In this document: piece after piece, positions 28,301 to 37,105 of the stretch
Numbering within the stretch: the stretch's first letter is position 1
How the letters are laid out: the number at the start of each line of letters is the position of its first letter
DNA from: an uncultured Nitrosomonas sp.
Lineage (GTDB): Bacteria; Pseudomonadota; Gammaproteobacteria; Burkholderiales; Nitrosomonadaceae
Assembly (NCBI RefSeq): GCF_902826915.1
Contig: NZ_CADEGP010000008.1
Location: forward strand, 1-59,859
Direction of reading: 5' to 3'
DNA: 59,859 bases
Translations under genes and position numbers: made by a program
The notes under the pieces: generated by a model
Seen by the model: only the letters and a program-made list of their open reading frames with translations
What the model was told of the DNA's origin: nothing
Database searches by the model: none

Positions 28301-28693
28301 ATGGCACGTAAACTCATCAGCTCAGGCTCAACATTTGAAAAGGAAATCGGCTATTCTCGCGCGGTAGTCGAAGGTGACTGGGTGTTGGTATCCGGCACGA
28401 CTGGCTTTGACTACAGCAAAATGACTATTTCTAATGATCTGCTGGAGCAAGCGGAACAATGTTTCCAGAATATCGAGTCGGCATTGCAACAAGCCGGTGC
28501 AAGCATGAAAGATGTGGTGCGCGTCACGTATGTATTTCCCAAAGCCGAAGACTTCGAGAAATGCTGGCCGGTGATGCGCAAGTATCTCGGTGATATCAGA
28601 CCATCGGCAATGATGCTGGCGGCCGGTTTGTCTGATCCGCGCATGAAAATTGAAATTCAGGTGACGGCTTACCGCAATACCGGAGCTGAATGA
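28301..28693 (+). CDS. Rid-family (YjgF/YER057c/UK114) protein
   Basis: A 130-residue protein starting at the ATG at 28301, preceded by AAAAGGA; an upstream extension to 28241 lacks family similarity. The chorismate-mutase-like fold is recognised by G-D-W-V-L-V-S-G-T-T-G-F-D, the A-E-Q-C-F-Q-N-I-E-S-A-L helix and V-V-R-V-T-Y-V-F. True RidA imine deaminases carry a conserved arginine in P-A-R; here the equivalent reads P-S-A-M-M-L. It may therefore belong to another Rid subgroup with a different or no deaminase activity. Confidence 0.85.
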   Translation: MARKLISSGSTFEKEIGYSRAVVEGDWVLVSGTTGFDYSKMTISNDLLEQAEQCFQNIESALQQAGASMKDVVRVTYVFPKAEDFEKCWPVMRKYLGDIRPSAMMLAAGLSDPRMKIEIQVTAYRNTGAE

Positions 28694-28735
28694 TACGGGA
28701 ATACGATTTGTGATATCTCAAAATTTCCCGCTGAG

Positions 28736-29665
28736 CTATTTCGACCCGAAAGGTGAAGCGCCTTGAGCGGGTGCTGGAGAAGATTGCGACCCGAAAGGCG
28801 AAGCAGATGAACCGGACGAACCCGATGCGCCTTGGGAGGATTGCGGTGAAAAAGGCGAGCCTTTCGCTGGCGCTGCTCCAGGGGCACTAGGTTGATTCTG
28901 TGACGACGCCGATCCTTTTGCAGCGGCACCTTCTCCAGGCTTATAGATAAATTTCCAGTCCTGGTAAGTTTTAGCTTCCGAGAACTTGGCATAAACCTCT
29001 GGAAATTGGTCTTTTTTTATGGGCCTCTTCTCCGAAAGACTATATACCCCGATGATTCTCTTCCCAATATTAGAGCTCATTCCAGAGCTGGTGCTCGCTG
29101 CCGGATTACTGCCGGAAGCTTGTCCAGCAGTGCCCGCCGTTTGATTAGCATTAGGGGTCAAGCCGGGGCTCGCTGCTGCGCTTGGATTGGAAGCGGTGGG
29201 ACTATTTGGGGTTGCACTCGAACTTGAAGCTGCGCCCAACCCTGAAGCTGCGCTCGGATTCGTGGCTGAACTTGGGTTTGTCGCCGATCTTTGGTTCGAC
29301 GCTGCGCTGTTTTGTGTCGCAGCCGCACCGGAGGCGGTATTGGCCGGAGTTTCCTCAATCAAACCCCATTCCTCCGAGTTGGTGATCGGATCCAGATAGA
29401 TTTTACGTAAATGACGTTGAACGTTTATTGCACGACCATCTTGCAGCAAGTCTTCCAATTTTTCCGGGTATTGCTTTGTGCCGCTACTATGATAAGACAT
29501 GATGGCTTTGCGGAACTGTTCGCCAATAAACAACAGTTCAGCTTCCTTGTCGCGCTGGGATTTGGCTTGCCATACCTGCCCTGCCCCGGCCATGATAACG
29601 CCAGCCAAAGCGATAGAAAACAAAGCCCAGAGATAGACAAATCCATTTTCCAGCTGATGAAACAT
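28736..29665 (-). CDS. Atypical pseudopilin with long Ser/Ala/Pro-rich tail
   Basis: A 309-residue protein. Its N-terminus has a prepilin-like G8-F9 junction followed by a long hydrophobic helix (Y-L-W-A-L-F-S-I-A-L-A-G-V), but the usual glutamate at +5 is tryptophan. Among type II systems the tip pseudopilin GspK is the one that lacks this residue. A folded region to about 105 contains Y-P-x-K-L-E-D-L-L-Q-D, a GspG/H-like segment. Residues about 115-205 and 255-309 are low complexity (Asn-Pro-Ser-Ala, then Gly-Ser-Pro-Phe repeats). It is the last gene of the eleven-gene secretion operon, 37 bases after the preceding pseudopilin. Export and cleavage are inferred. Confidence 0.7.
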   Translation of the reverse strand: MFHQLENGFVYLWALFSIALAGVIMAGAGQVWQAKSQRDKEAELLFIGEQFRKAIMSYHSSGTKQYPEKLEDLLQDGRAINVQRHLRKIYLDPITNSEEWGLIEETPANTASGAAATQNSAASNQRSATNPSSATNPSAASGLGAASSSSATPNSPTASNPSAAASPGLTPNANQTAGTAGQASGSNPAASTSSGMSSNIGKRIIGVYSLSEKRPIKKDQFPEVYAKFSEAKTYQDWKFIYKPGEGAAAKGSASSQNQPSAPGAAPAKGSPFSPQSSQGASGSSGSSASPFGSQSSPAPAQGASPFGSK

Positions 29666-29702
29666 CCTACCTCGCTAAAAAATGCGACTCGGAAAGAATC
29701 GC

Positions 29703-30086
29703 TTACCATTCTTCATAATAGGTACCATCTTCAGATTGCCCGGTGTGACCACTGTGAACATCATAGACACCTGATTCCATTTCATTCTTGGGCGGCATCA
29801 CAATCCAGGTTTGATTGTTTTCAGTAAATGGATCTATCGGAACCTTGCGTAAATAGTGCTTGTCCACCAACTCCTCCAGATCAATCGGATATTTTCCGGT
29901 GTCGGAATAAAACTGATCTATTGCATTTCGCATAATCAAGAGATCTTGTCGCAATACCGCTTCTTTGGCTTTATCGAGCGAACTAAAATAACGTGGGGCG
30001 ACAAGGCTCAGTAACGTGGCAACAATGGCCATGACCACCAGCAACTCGATCAAGGTAAATCCCTGGTGTCTCAGATTTGCTGACAT
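29703..30086 (-). CDS. Type II secretion pseudopilin (GspG/H-like)
   Basis: A 127-residue prepilin, read from the ATG at 30086 that falls 5 bases after the previous stop. A start at 30116 would overlap the upstream gene. The cleavage site H-Q-G^F-T-L-I-E-L-L-V-V-M-A-I is canonical, with Glu at +5. The globular part has R-N-A-I-D-Q-F-Y-S-D-T-G-K-Y-P and V-P-I-D-P-F-T, resembling GspG but shorter in the calcium-loop region. It should be processed by a prepilin peptidase encoded outside the window and join the pseudopilus. Confidence 0.85.
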   Translation of the reverse strand: MSANLRHQGFTLIELLVVMAIVATLLSLVAPRYFSSLDKAKEAVLRQDLLIMRNAIDQFYSDTGKYPIDLEELVDKHYLRKVPIDPFTENNQTWIVMPPKNEMESGVYDVHSGHTGQSEDGTYYEEW

Positions 30087-30090
30087 GCGA

Positions 30091-30609
30091 TCACCATTCC
30101 CGGTAAGGGACACCATTCATGCCGATGGCTTCCGAAAGTGAAAAAACATCAAAAACATCATCGCCTTCTTTGGGGCTATCCCAAGGGCTTTCATAACTTC
30201 GTTTCCCCCAGGTTTCTTCTGCCGGAGTTAACGGTATACCCATACCCATAATATCCAGTTCTATGAACATGGGGTCTCTGGGCAAGCGGCGCAAAAAATA
30301 AATAATTTTCTTTTTGGGGTCTTTAATATCCGGCACGCCCATATAGAGTTCTTCAAGCCTGGGAGGATAACCCGATTCGTCGGCTTTTTTGGCGATGCGT
30401 CCCTCGTCGGTAGCCAGCTTGTAGGCATCGATTGCGGTACGTATCTGGCGCAATGCAACGCGCAGCTCCTGCTCCTTTTCTCGCTTTACCATGAGCTCAC
30501 GTAACGGCATGGCCGCTGTCGCCAGAATCCCCATGATCGCAACCACGATCATCAACTCAATCAGTGTAAAGCCTTTATGTTTACGAAAGAAGGTCAATGA
30601 ACTCCGCAT
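30091..30609 (-). CDS. Type II secretion pseudopilin (GspG-like)
   Basis: A 172-residue prepilin with leader M-R-S-S-L-T-F-F-R-K-H-K-G^ and the canonical [12 protein letters not shown]. The globular part carries R-T-A-I-D-A-Y-K and Y-P-P-R-L-E-E-L-Y. The next segment, L-R-R-L-P-R-D-P-M, is followed by W-G-K-R-S-Y, the usual GspG arrangement. It follows the secretin gene by 5 bases. The operon holds four pilin-like genes; this is probably a minor component. Confidence 0.85.
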   Translation of the reverse strand: MRSSLTFFRKHKGFTLIELMIVVAIMGILATAAMPLRELMVKREKEQELRVALRQIRTAIDAYKLATDEGRIAKKADESGYPPRLEELYMGVPDIKDPKKKIIYFLRRLPRDPMFIELDIMGMGIPLTPAEETWGKRSYESPWDSPKEGDDVFDVFSLSEAIGMNGVPYREW

Positions 30610-30614
30610 GAAAA

Positions 30615-32903
30615 TTATTTAATATTGACAGTTGCGGTTGAAGGCAACATCACATCGACCGATTCTCCGGTCTCCAGATCTTCAGCAGTGGCATTCTGAA
30701 TATTGATTTCCGTGATGCCAGGATTGGCCGCAATCACTTTAAATCGTATTTGGGTAGCCAAACCAGTCGTTTGGTCTCTACCCAGCCTGATAGTGCGCGT
30801 ACCGGATTTATCTCCGCCATCGAGCGCTTCCAAGACGCTGGATTCATAATTTAATTGGAGCTCCGTATTAACCATCGGTTTTGCACCGACCAACCGAACA
30901 TTGACCGAAAATTCCTTATCCAAACCAACCGTGGTTGGCGCTTGCATCGTCAATGTAGGCGTCATCGCTGCAGCAGCGGCAAAAGGATTAGGAATATCCG
31001 ATTCTTCCCGTGCTGCAGCAAAGGCATCCAAGCCTCTTGCAGCAGATGAGCCAGAACCAGAGCCAGAACCGGCTGGCGCAATTGCCAGGGATTGCGCTGC
31101 GGTTTTTTGAATCACAACCGGCAATTTACCCGCTTCGCTGGCAGTGCCGAAATGATATTCTCTTTCTAAATTACTTAGTTTTGGAATATTACGAATAATT
31201 CGTGGTGTAATTAACAGAACAATTTCAGACTTTGTGCGGTTCACTCTCTGATTTGAAAACAATCTATCCAATCCAGGGATATTTAAGATTCCTGCAAGAC
31301 CAGTCATGCTTCTTAATTCCCTATTATCAATAAGGCCTGCCAGGACCTGAGTTTCTCCATCTTTCAAGGTTAGCATGGTTTCCGCATTTCGAGTCCCGAC
31401 GAGTGGAGCCGTTGCACCGCTTGGACCAGGCACATCTCTGACAAAATTACTTACTTCAAGCGTAGTTTTTATCGTAACATCATCATTCAAACCAACTCGT
31501 GGTTCGATATCAAGCTTCACACCAAGATCGATAAAAGTGGGAGTCGAAGTAACAACGGAATTAATCCCAGGTTGAACATTGGCTGTAAAGAAAGGACGTT
31601 TTTCACCAATATGGATTTTAGCCTTTTCACGATTCGCCACCCGAATTCTGGGATTAGCAAGTATGTCGCCTGTTGAGAGATTATGCAAAAAATCAATTCT
31701 GACTTGATTAGCTATTGTAAAACTTTTAAGACCCAGATCACCAGAACCAATTTGATTGAGTATTGCAGTTGCTGGCGGGGCTGCCGCTCCGGCGCCAGTT
31801 AAACCACTAAATGTTACTGACTGCGGCATGTTGGGGCCAAGAAGAAAATCATTCCCACGTGCGATTTCAAGGATTGCAACATCCAACATGACTTCAGGTT
31901 CAGCTAAATCGTTTAATGACACCAATCGTTCCGTTAAACGTATAGCTTCGAGCGTATCGCGCATGATGAACAGATTGAGTTGTTCGTTGACATAAATATC
32001 CTTGGCCTTAACGATGCCTCTGACCATCGCCACCATTTGTTTCACATCGGTATACGCAACCTGAAAACTGCGCACAACCAATTCCTGATAGTCTTTCAGC
32101 TTGGCTGGTGTATTCGGGTAAATCAACAGTGAGTTGTTATTAATTACCTTGTAAGCCAATTGATTGGTCGTCAAAACTAATTTGAGAATATCTTCAATGG
32201 TATTTTGTCGAACGAAAATAGATATTTTGGTATCTTGTCTGATATCTTTATCAAAAACAAAATTGATTCCAGCCGTGCGTGACATGATTTCAAATACCGA
32301 TCTCAAATCAGTATCCTTAAATTCCATCGATACCGCTTTCTTAAAAGCGGATTCCAATATTAGATCGGTCACCTCAGGGCGAGACAGGCTTGCATTGATT
32401 TCTGAAATCAATTGCCGCGCATGTGATTGTTGTGGATTTTCCTGCAATACAGCGCGAATAATTGTTTCTGCTCCGGTCACATCTCTTTTTGCCAACAACG
32501 TTTTTGCAGACTCAACAATGACAATATGACGCCGCTCTAAATTTACTGCTCCAATACCATCTTTTGCCCGTTCATTGAATGGATAAACGCTTAAAACACG
32601 TTGATAAATTTGTTCGGCCTGATCTAAATTACCCGCGTAAAGCTCATTATCCGCATCGAACAATTGCTTACCCAGTATTTCATCACGTATCCGCGCCAGC
32701 ATTGCACGAATTTCTCTATTCTCAGGCTCTTCGCGAGCCGCCTGTTCGAGTTTTTGCAAACCACTTTCTAATTGACCTTCTGATATCAGTTTTTGTGCAT
32801 CCGAAAATGCCACGTTCCTGAGTAAGAACGATTTGTTATCGATTGCACATCCTGTTGTAATTGCAAGCAGAACACTAAGGACAATTATTCTCCAGCTTCT
32901 CAT
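30615..32903 (-). CDS. gspD: Lipoprotein secretin with TPR, STN and C-terminal cohesin-like domain
   Basis: A 762-residue outer-membrane secretin. A lipobox-like A-I-T-T-G-C19 ends the signal peptide. TPR-like repeats lie at about 35-165, followed by an STN domain (about 175-245; S-V-F-E-I-M-S-R-T-A-G-I-N-F-V-F) and an N-domain region. The secretin core (about 345-610) includes V-P-G-P-S-G-A and the A-G-L-I-D-N-R-E segment, then L-L-I-T-P-R-I-I. The last 115 residues (about 648-762; P-T-T-V-G-L-D-K-E-F-S-V-N-V onwards) look like a cohesin-type beta sandwich, absent from classical GspD. Genes for inner-membrane parts overlap its start (4 bases with the PilP/GspC-like gene). It should form the outer-membrane channel of the system encoded around it. 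Confidence 0.88.
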   Translation of the reverse strand: MRSWRIIVLSVLLAITTGCAIDNKSFLLRNVAFSDAQKLISEGQLESGLQKLEQAAREEPENREIRAMLARIRDEILGKQLFDADNELYAGNLDQAEQIYQRVLSVYPFNERAKDGIGAVNLERRHIVIVESAKTLLAKRDVTGAETIIRAVLQENPQQSHARQLISEINASLSRPEVTDLILESAFKKAVSMEFKDTDLRSVFEIMSRTAGINFVFDKDIRQDTKISIFVRQNTIEDILKLVLTTNQLAYKVINNNSLLIYPNTPAKLKDYQELVVRSFQVAYTDVKQMVAMVRGIVKAKDIYVNEQLNLFIMRDTLEAIRLTERLVSLNDLAEPEVMLDVAILEIARGNDFLLGPNMPQSVTFSGLTGAGAAAPPATAILNQIGSGDLGLKSFTIANQVRIDFLHNLSTGDILANPRIRVANREKAKIHIGEKRPFFTANVQPGINSVVTSTPTFIDLGVKLDIEPRVGLNDDVTIKTTLEVSNFVRDVPGPSGATAPLVGTRNAETMLTLKDGETQVLAGLIDNRELRSMTGLAGILNIPGLDRLFSNQRVNRTKSEIVLLITPRIIRNIPKLSNLEREYHFGTASEAGKLPVVIQKTAAQSLAIAPAGSGSGSGSSAARGLDAFAAAREESDIPNPFAAAAAMTPTLTMQAPTTVGLDKEFSVNVRLVGAKPMVNTELQLNYESSVLEALDGGDKSGTRTIRLGRDQTTGLATQIRFKVIAANPGITEINIQNATAEDLETGESVDVMLPSTATVNIK

Positions 32904-33472
32904 CGGAAAGTTCCTGCTATTTGATTATTGATCGTAAGCGTCTGTTTGATATTAAGCGGCAAATAAGTCATCGTGATAGCATTGTCATTGACCGAATCCA
33001 GTCGGTAGGTATCGTTAATTTTTGCACCAATCTTGGTAATCAAATTCTCTCCTGATTGTGACAGGAATACCCATGTTTCATTGTCCGCAATCGCCTTACC
33101 TGCGTATTTGAATTGCAAAGGCGGCGCTGTCGGTGCGGGGGGTGCCGAGGCTCTTGCGGCCTGTGCCATTCTGATTGCCTGCTGTTCTTCTTCATGATCG
33201 TCGATAACAGCTCGCTTCGGCGCCCAAGTCGTAGACGCAAACAACTCACCGGCGACCGGGCTAAATTTCCGTTGTCCAAGCTTACTCACATCCAGTTGCG
33301 CAGCGTTCGATTCCGTTTTTTTAGCTCTGTCCTGAGCCGTTCTTCCTGATTGCAGGGCCTCTGGAACATGAAATTCAGGCTCGTCATCAACTTCGACCAA
33401 AGCCGCAGCGATCACTGTCGCTACCAGTACTCCTCCAATGATCATTTTCCGTTTTTTTTCCGCCGCATCCAT
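32900..33472 (-). CDS. PilP/GspC-like periplasmic clamp protein
   Basis: A 190-residue bitopic protein with a transmembrane helix at about 9-27, a charged, Ala/Pro-rich linker (about 35-115) and a C-terminal beta-rich domain (about 118-190). This domain starts F-K-Y-A-G-K-A-I-A-D-N-E-T-W-V-F-L-S and ends L-T-I-N-N-Q-I-A-G-T-F-R. The layout matches the HR domain of GspC and PilP, which contact the secretin N0 domain. The call rests on order (PilO-like upstream, secretin downstream) as well as layout. Its 3' end overlaps the secretin start. Confidence 0.65.
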   Translation of the reverse strand: MDAAEKKRKMIIGGVLVATVIAAALVEVDDEPEFHVPEALQSGRTAQDRAKKTESNAAQLDVSKLGQRKFSPVAGELFASTTWAPKRAVIDDHEEEQQAIRMAQAARASAPPAPTAPPLQFKYAGKAIADNETWVFLSQSGENLITKIGAKINDTYRLDSVNDNAITMTYLPLNIKQTLTINNQIAGTFR

Positions 33473-33476
33473 TTTA

Positions 33477-34082
33477 TTATTTAGTCATATAAAGGTTAAT
33501 TTCCAGTCGCACTTCAAGCTTATCACTGGCCGTACTCTCACGCTTGATAGCGATCGCCGATATCGCCATAGCCGGGACAGCTTCCAGAGCCTCGGCAATG
33601 AATGCACGGATCTGGGAATATTTACCTTTCACCGGCAAAACCATTTCATAGCGCGCCAGACGTGCATCGTTGTCATTTATCAGCCGATATTCGCTACTAG
33701 TTAGCTCCACACCTTGCTTCTTAGCCACTCGCACCAATTCACGAATCCAGAATGGCGAAGAATCAACCCGCGGAAAGAAGTCATAAAACACTTGTAATGC
33801 CTGATCGCCGCTCATTCTTTTACTGGCTTCGGAATCCGCGCCTTCACTGGAAGAATTTTTCGACGCAGCCTGTGCCTGCAGCGCAACAGCTCGATCTTTA
33901 AGTTGTTGCAGCTCTGCCTCTTGCGGCATCACGACCAGCAAATAATAAATACCTGTTGCCAACATCAAACCAATGCCGACCTTGCCCAGATTACCTAGGC
34001 GCCCCAGCTGCCAGCGCAGCAGCGGCATAAGTCGATTCCACGAAATTTGTGGCAATTCTCTTTTTAAGTAATTTGAATCCAT
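33477..34082 (-). CDS. PilO/GspM-like inner-membrane assembly protein
   Basis: A 201-residue protein with a membrane helix at about 35-53, a coiled-coil segment (E-L-Q-Q-L-K-D-R-A-V-A-L-Q-A-Q) and a C-terminal ferredoxin-like part with V-K-G-K-Y-S-Q-I-R-A-F-I-A-E-A-L-E and L-E-V-R-L-E-I-N-L-Y. This is the PilO/GspM plan. It overlaps the PilN-like gene by 19 bases. Confidence 0.75.
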   Translation of the reverse strand: MDSNYLKRELPQISWNRLMPLLRWQLGRLGNLGKVGIGLMLATGIYYLLVVMPQEAELQQLKDRAVALQAQAASKNSSSEGADSEASKRMSGDQALQVFYDFFPRVDSSPFWIRELVRVAKKQGVELTSSEYRLINDNDARLARYEMVLPVKGKYSQIRAFIAEALEAVPAMAISAIAIKRESTASDKLEVRLEINLYMTK

Positions 34083-34612
34083 TCGGCATTTAACAAAAAA
34101 ATAATCGGGCGCTGCGGATTCTCTAATTTAATCTTGTAATTTAACAAGTGCACATTTTCAAACACCAATTCCCGTTCCAGCGCTTCCACAAAATCCAGTA
34201 ACTCGGCCATGCTCCTGGCCTCTCCACTCAAACGCAAGCTGCGATTGGAGAAATTAGGCTGTAATGATAACAAGGCAACATCTTCGGTCGCTGCCTGTTC
34301 GATCGAATCAAACAACATCTCCCAGGGTAAATTCAGCTGATCCAGGATTGCATTGGCTTGTGTGATTTCTTTCTGGATTTCCTGGCCAAATTCACGGATA
34401 CGGGAAGTAGCCCGTGTGCGTGGGGCAGCTTTTTGTTGCTGCTGTCTCTCCATGCGCTCAACTCGGTTACTCCAGGCATTGATCTCTTCAACCTGATAAC
34501 GAAATTGAAAAAATACCGCAACAACTATCAACAAACCCAGCAGCAACAGCGAAAGATCAAGCTGTGGCGCAGATTGCTCTCGATAAGGAAATCGTAATTT
34601 CAGGCGGGACAT
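34064..34612 (-). CDS. PilN-like inner-membrane assembly protein
   Basis: A 182-residue bitopic protein: short cytoplasmic start, helix at about 20-38 (L-L-L-L-G-L-L-I-V-V-A-V-F-F), a coiled-coil region and a small alpha/beta domain with L-R-L-S-G-E-A-R-S-M-A-E-L-L-D-F-V-E-A-L-E. The last segment is the hallmark of PilN and the GspL periplasmic domain. In pilus systems PilN binds PilM on the cytoplasmic side and PilO in the periplasm; both have counterparts next door. It overlaps both neighbours. Confidence 0.78.
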   Translation of the reverse strand: MSRLKLRFPYREQSAPQLDLSLLLLGLLIVVAVFFQFRYQVEEINAWSNRVERMERQQQQKAAPRTRATSRIREFGQEIQKEITQANAILDQLNLPWEMLFDSIEQAATEDVALLSLQPNFSNRSLRLSGEARSMAELLDFVEALERELVFENVHLLNYKIKLENPQRPIIFLLNAEWIQIT

Positions 34613-35433
34613 TGATTGAGATCAGACTGATGGGTCGGAACGGATGGATAATACGCCAAGGCTGTCATTTTCCCAGCGGGGAGCGAAATGATACACCAGC
34701 CACTTTCCTGCGGTAAGGTCAGCTCAGGGTGCTCAGGTGCAAATAGATAAACAAACTCCATCGCTTCTTTTGCTCCAGACCAGATGACTTCCTGATCCAA
34801 TGCCGCCAACAGATCGTCGGCCGCATTATGCAAAATCCGTTGATTTCTGATGCTTTGCCACTTACCGTGATGCGTTATCGCGATGCAAATACGTCCCGCC
34901 TCAATTACTGCCAAGTAGATCTTTTCTCCCTTCAATTGCACTTGCCATCGATCGTAAACCGATGCCAGATAGGGTTCTATGACTTTAATCTTACAACCAT
35001 GACTTGATGCCATGTGCTCCAGCTGCACCAGCAAATCGCGTGGAATCGCCGCACAAACCGCACCATCGATCGGATTCCAATTACTAATACTGAGTACCCA
35101 GGAATCAACCCGCTCCGCATATACTTCACGCATGCGGAATTCGGCGTAAGATTTCACTTCTTCCGGAGTGGCGATTTCGTTTTGCGGCGGCAACGCTGCA
35201 TAGCGCAAAAAATGATTGGATAGAATCACAGACACTTCCGTTCCAGCTGCTTCTGCCAAAACCCTTTCCAGTTGCTGCACCGCAGTATGCCAGACAGGAA
35301 CACCCGCAACAGGCTCGAAGAATACCGTTACTTTGGCAGTCTGCACTGGTTTAAGTCCGCGTTTCAAACGCACCCAGTCCAGCCGCCCTGGCGCCAGAAA
35401 CACCTGAATCTGATCACGCCACAATCGTGACAC
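34600..35433 (-). CDS. PilM/GspL-like cytoplasmic assembly protein
   Basis: A 277-residue soluble protein with no membrane span. Position between gspE and a PilN-like gene, and segments such as L-V-Q-L-E-H-M-A-S-S-H-G-C-K-I-K-V-I-E-P-Y and I-Y-L-A-V-I-E-A-G-R-I-C-I-A-I, suggest a degenerate actin-like PilM/GspL cytoplasmic domain linking the ATPase to the inner-membrane platform. The first strand D-W-V-R-L-K-R-G and the ATP-site motifs are not clearly conserved. Gene order is the main evidence. Confidence 0.55.
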   Translation of the reverse strand: MSRLWRDQIQVFLAPGRLDWVRLKRGLKPVQTAKVTVFFEPVAGVPVWHTAVQQLERVLAEAAGTEVSVILSNHFLRYAALPPQNEIATPEEVKSYAEFRMREVYAERVDSWVLSISNWNPIDGAVCAAIPRDLLVQLEHMASSHGCKIKVIEPYLASVYDRWQVQLKGEKIYLAVIEAGRICIAITHHGKWQSIRNQRILHNAADDLLAALDQEVIWSGAKEAMEFVYLFAPEHPELTLPQESGWCIISLPAGKMTALAYYPSVPTHQSDLNQCPA

Positions 35434-37105
35434 GATTCGCCTCCTCTAAACTGGTTTGCCCCTGTTTAACCATATCCAATGCCGCTTCGCGCAAGAAACG
35501 GGTGCCATTGTCTCGGGCTGCTTCCTTGATACGCCGGATCGGCTCGTGAGCAACGATCAATTCACGAATTTCATCGTTCAACAACAAAATTTCAGCAATC
35601 GCATTTCTACCGCGAAAACCACTGCCTCGGCATTGCCCACAGCCTTTGCCACTCCGGAATGTGTAATGATTTGCCTGCTCCAGGGGAATACCGGATTCCT
35701 CAATCAAACCGTCATCTGGACGTTCATCCACGGCACAATGCGTGCAGAGCAAGCGCACTAATCTTTGCGCAACAATTCCGTTCAAAGCGGACACAAAGCT
35801 ATAGGGATCCACGCCCATATGTGAAAACCGGCCAATCACATCAAATACGTTATTTGCATGCACCGTGGTAAACACCAAATGCCCAGTCAACGCAGCTTGT
35901 ATGGCGATTTGCGCAGTTTCAGCATCGCGAATCTCGCCTACCATAATCTTGTCAGGATCATGACGCAGAATTGAACGCAAACCGCGCGCAAAAGTGAGTC
36001 CTTTTTTCTCATTTACCGGTATCTGCAAAACACCCGGAAGCTGATATTCAATTGGATCTTCAATCGTAATGATTTTGTCATGACCTTTGTTCACTTCTGA
36101 TATCGCAGCATACAAAGATGTCGTCTTGCCGCTACCGGTTGGGCCGGTGACCAGCAGCATTCCATAGGGCTCAGAGCTTAAGCGCCGAATACTCGCGATC
36201 GCTGCCTGATTAAAACCCAGCTGGTTCAGGGTTAAGCCTTCGAGTTGATCGGATAACGCCTGACGATCGAGAATACGCAACACTGCATCTTCGCCGAAAA
36301 TGCTCGGCATGATGGAAACCCGGAAATCTATCTCTCGCCCCTGGATAGAAATTTTAAACCGGCCATCTTGTGGCACCCGGCGCTCTGCAATATCCAATTC
36401 GGACATCACTTTAATGCGAGAAACAACTTGCTCGGCAAGATCCGCGCCTTGTATGGTTCCAATAGCCGTCAACACACCGTCAATGCGGTATTTTATCGAC
36501 AATAAACCCGGCGACATCTCCAAATGAATATCGCTGGCTTGTGATTTATGCGCATCATACAAGGTGGAATGTACTAGCCGCACTACTTTACTGGTACCTT
36601 CGTTAATGCTCTTCAACGATAAATCTTCAATACCACTTTGTATCTTATCCAGCTCAGCCGATGACAGCACTTGATCCATAGCACGCATGGTTTTTTCTTG
36701 CTGGGTGAAGAAAGCGCTCAAATCGGCCGGATGCACCAAATACCATTCCACTGCCCGATCAAACCGTTCTTCCGCCCATGCACGTAGTTTGCCGGAGAAT
36801 GGGTTACTAATCGCGAATAAATACTTCTGGTCGTTGTAAAACAACACGCACTCATGCGTCATTGCTTCACCAAACGGCAAAATATCAAAAGCAGGCTGTA
36901 ATGTATGGATCTCTTTCATCTCCAGCACGGGCATACGCATTAATTGACCCAGCTGCTGCATCAGCTCATCGGGCGTATAAGCGCCATCTTCTTCCAAAAT
37001 CTGAATAACAGAAACACCTTGTGCTGCTGCTTTGTGATGAATTTCAGCCAATTGATTGAGATCAATGGGTTGTTTGCTGTCAATTTGTACGGAGGCTTCC
37101 ATCAA
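35414..37105 (-). CDS. gspE: Type II secretion / type IV pilus assembly ATPase
   Basis: A 563-residue GspE/PilB-type ATPase. An N-terminal MshEN-like domain (about 20-150) precedes the AAA-like core. Walker A G-P-T-G-S-G-K-T-T lies near 320, followed by the Asp box D-P-I-E-Y, Walker B (I-M-V-G-E-I-R-D-A-E-T-A) and the His box (T-G-H-L-V-F-T-T-V-H). The tetracysteine zinc motif C-T-H-C ... C-G-Q-C lies near 460-490. It powers pseudopilus extension. Overlaps gspF by 4 bases and the next gene by 20. Confidence 0.93.
   Translation of the reverse strand: MMEASVQIDSKQPIDLNQLAEIHHKAAAQGVSVIQILEEDGAYTPDELMQQLGQLMRMPVLEMKEIHTLQPAFDILPFGEAMTHECVLFYNDQKYLFAISNPFSGKLRAWAEERFDRAVEWYLVHPADLSAFFTQQEKTMRAMDQVLSSAELDKIQSGIEDLSLKSINEGTSKVVRLVHSTLYDAHKSQASDIHLEMSPGLLSIKYRIDGVLTAIGTIQGADLAEQVVSRIKVMSELDIAERRVPQDGRFKISIQGREIDFRVSIMPSIFGEDAVLRILDRQALSDQLEGLTLNQLGFNQAAIASIRRLSSEPYGMLLVTGPTGSGKTTSLYAAISEVNKGHDKIITIEDPIEYQLPGVLQIPVNEKKGLTFARGLRSILRHDPDKIMVGEIRDAETAQIAIQAALTGHLVFTTVHANNVFDVIGRFSHMGVDPYSFVSALNGIVAQRLVRLLCTHCAVDERPDDGLIEESGIPLEQANHYTFRSGKGCGQCRGSGFRGRNAIAEILLLNDEIRELIVAHEPIRRIKEAARDNGTRFLREAALDMVKQGQTSLEEANRVTIVA

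Noticed and set aside
29145..29345. Repeat-rich tract as a CRISPR array or minisatellite
   Set aside because: The repeats are imperfect and in frame, and encode the Ser/Ala/Pro linker of a pseudopilin; there are no spacers of constant length.
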